Source: an uncultured Amaricoccus sp. (GTDB lineage: Bacteria > Pseudomonadota > Alphaproteobacteria > Rhodobacterales > Rhodobacteraceae). From it: a stretch of 6,672 bases of DNA. Each line of letters opens with the position of its first letter. Within the stretch, counting starts at the first letter, position 1. Positions 5,716-6,672 of the stretch are shown one piece after another. The notes under the pieces were generated by a model. That model was not told the DNA's origin. It did no database searches and saw only the letters and a list, made by a program, of their open reading frames with translations. The DNA lies in contig NZ_CALLYO010000522.1 of the NCBI RefSeq assembly GCF_937858865.1, forward strand, positions 1-6,672, read 5' to 3'. The translations under genes were made by a program, and so were the position numbers.

Positions 5716-6494
5716 CGGATGCAGGCGGGGCCGAGGCCGACGACTGGATCTACTGGACCGGGTGCGCGGCCAACTACGACCGGCGGATCGGGCTCGTCGT
5801 CGCGGCGACGGTCAAGGTGCTGCGCGCCGGCGGCATGCGGCTGCGCTTTCTCGGCCGCGAGGAAGCCTGCACCGGCGACGCCGCGCGGCGGCTCGGCGAG
5901 GAGGGCCTGTTCCAGCAGCTCGCGCTGCAGAACATCGAGACGCTGACCCGCCACCGGGCGCGGAGGATCGTGACCCACTGCGCGCACTGCTACCACACGC
6001 TGAAGAACGAGTATCCGCGCTTCGGCGGCGCGTTCGAGGTCCGCCACCACAGCGAGGTGATCGCCGAGCTGATCGGGGCGGGCCGGATCCGCCTCCGGCG
6101 CGAGGCCTCGCTCAGCGTCACGCTGCACGATTCGTGCTACGTGGGCCGGTACAACCGCATCTTCGAGGCCCCGCGGCGGGCGCTCGGCGCGGCGCTCGAG
6201 GTGAAGGAGATGCCCCGGCACGGCGACCGGAGCTTCTGCTGCGGCGCCGGCGGCGCCAACTACTGGTACGACGCGAAGAAGACGACGACCGCTGGCGTCC
6301 TTCGCATGCAGGAGGCGAAGGCGACCGGCGCCAAGGTCGTCGCCGCGGAATGCCCGTTCTGCATCAAGATGCTGGAGCAGGGGGCGCAGGCGCTGCCGCC
6401 CGACGAGACCCTGACCGTCCGGGATATCGCCGAGATCGTCGCCGACTCGCTCGAGGAGCCGGCGGTCCCGGACGAGCCGCCGACTTCAGAGTGA
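5712..6494 (+). CDS. CCG-domain (HdrB/HdrD-like) iron-sulfur oxidoreductase, EMO-type soluble half
   Basis: A 260-residue protein with two cysteine-rich CCG domains. The second is canonical: Cys142-X33-Cys176-Cys177-X36-Cys214-X2-Cys217, including DSCYVGRYN and FCCGAGG. The first has the same spacing (Cys18-X34-Cys53-Thr54-X35-Cys90-X2-Cys93), but the second Cys of the CC pair is Thr54 in a CTGDAARR segment. CCG domains hold [4Fe-4S] clusters, sometimes non-cubane, in heterodisulfide reductases, glycerol-3-phosphate dehydrogenase subunit C and EMO-type proteins. There is no transmembrane helix. Its ATG lies inside the ATGA overlap with the membrane subunit gene, pointing to coupled translation and a stable 1:1 complex. 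In one-piece EMO proteins these domains follow the ferredoxin domain in the same chain; here they are a separate gene. The likely job is to receive electrons from ETF or stabilise the Fe-S relay (inference). Confidence 0.87.
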   Translation: MTDAGGAEADDWIYWTGCAANYDRRIGLVVAATVKVLRAGGMRLRFLGREEACTGDAARRLGEEGLFQQLALQNIETLTRHRARRIVTHCAHCYHTLKNEYPRFGGAFEVRHHSEVIAELIGAGRIRLRREASLSVTLHDSCYVGRYNRIFEAPRRALGAALEVKEMPRHGDRSFCCGAGGANYWYDAKKTTTAGVLRMQEAKATGAKVVAAECPFCIKMLEQGAQALPPDETLTVRDIAEIVADSLEEPAVPDEPPTSE

Positions 6495-6506
6495 AGAGGA
6501 CCGCCC

Positions 6507-6672
6507 ATGGCCGACGACCGCCCCCTCAACCTTCTCGCGCTGGTCAAGTTCGTTCCCGACCCCAACCAGCTTCAGGCCGACGCGGAGGGCAGGCCGGATC
6601 TGGCGCGCGCCCCTTTCCGGATCAGCACCTTCGACGAGAATGCGGTCGAGGCCGCGCTCGGGCTGGCCGCGG
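6507..6672 (+). CDS. Electron transfer flavoprotein beta subunit (partial, runs off window)
   Basis: Only the first 55 codons are present. The product starts MADDRPLNLLALVKFVPDPN and contains the FRISTFDENAVEAALGLAA segment. These match the ETF beta N-terminus, where a VKxVPDPN strand-turn is followed by a [NS]xFDxxAxEAAL helix. ETF beta pairs with ETF alpha to carry electrons from acyl-CoA dehydrogenases to a membrane oxidoreductase. AGAGGA (6495-6500), six bases before the ATG, gives a good ribosome binding site. The gene starts 12 bases after the CCG protein stop, so it belongs to the same operon. The alpha subunit gene is expected just beyond the window but cannot be seen. Confidence 0.88.
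   Translation, partial: MADDRPLNLLALVKFVPDPNQLQADAEGRPDLARAPFRISTFDENAVEAALGLAA

Overview
The window reads as high-GC chromosomal DNA from a bacterium, most likely an alphaproteobacterium or another high-GC member of the Pseudomonadota. This rests on strong G/C third-position use in every gene and on the protein flavour; there is no rRNA or other marker to confirm it. No tRNA, rRNA, CRISPR array, insertion sequence or phage gene was seen.

Layout. Positions 1-264 hold no convincing gene but a plausible promoter (GTGACA-N16-TATATC) for a full-length ABC half-transporter (265-2094, + strand). It converges, across a 66-base gap without a clear terminator, on a minus-strand SufR/DeoR-like winged-helix regulator (2161-2856) with a cysteine-rich C-terminus. 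The regulator is divergent from a four-gene, left-to-right cluster. Between them lies an AT-rich control region (2857-3039; 2911-2970 is 35% GC) with a good sigma70-type promoter facing the cluster and three inverted repeats. One repeat spans the -35 element and could serve both directions.

The rightward cluster is: an unusual acyl-CoA dehydrogenase (3040-4362); a NarI-like membrane cytochrome b fused to a double [4Fe-4S] ferredoxin domain (4429-5715); a two-CCG-domain HdrB/HdrD-like iron-sulfur protein (5712-6494, ATGA overlap with the gene before it); and the start of an electron transfer flavoprotein beta subunit (6507 to the window edge). The two middle proteins together have the domain content of the ETF:(methyl)menaquinone oxidoreductase (EMO) type, split over two genes.

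Proposed working model (inference): a dedicated acyl-CoA dehydrogenase oxidises an unidentified acyl-CoA and reduces EtfAB. The split EMO-like complex takes the electrons and passes them through Fe-S clusters and heme b to membrane quinone. The neighbouring regulator may itself carry an Fe-S cluster and tune the operon to redox or iron status. The most interesting points are the Asp in place of the usual catalytic Glu of the dehydrogenase, the split EMO module, and the back-to-back promoter/operator region.
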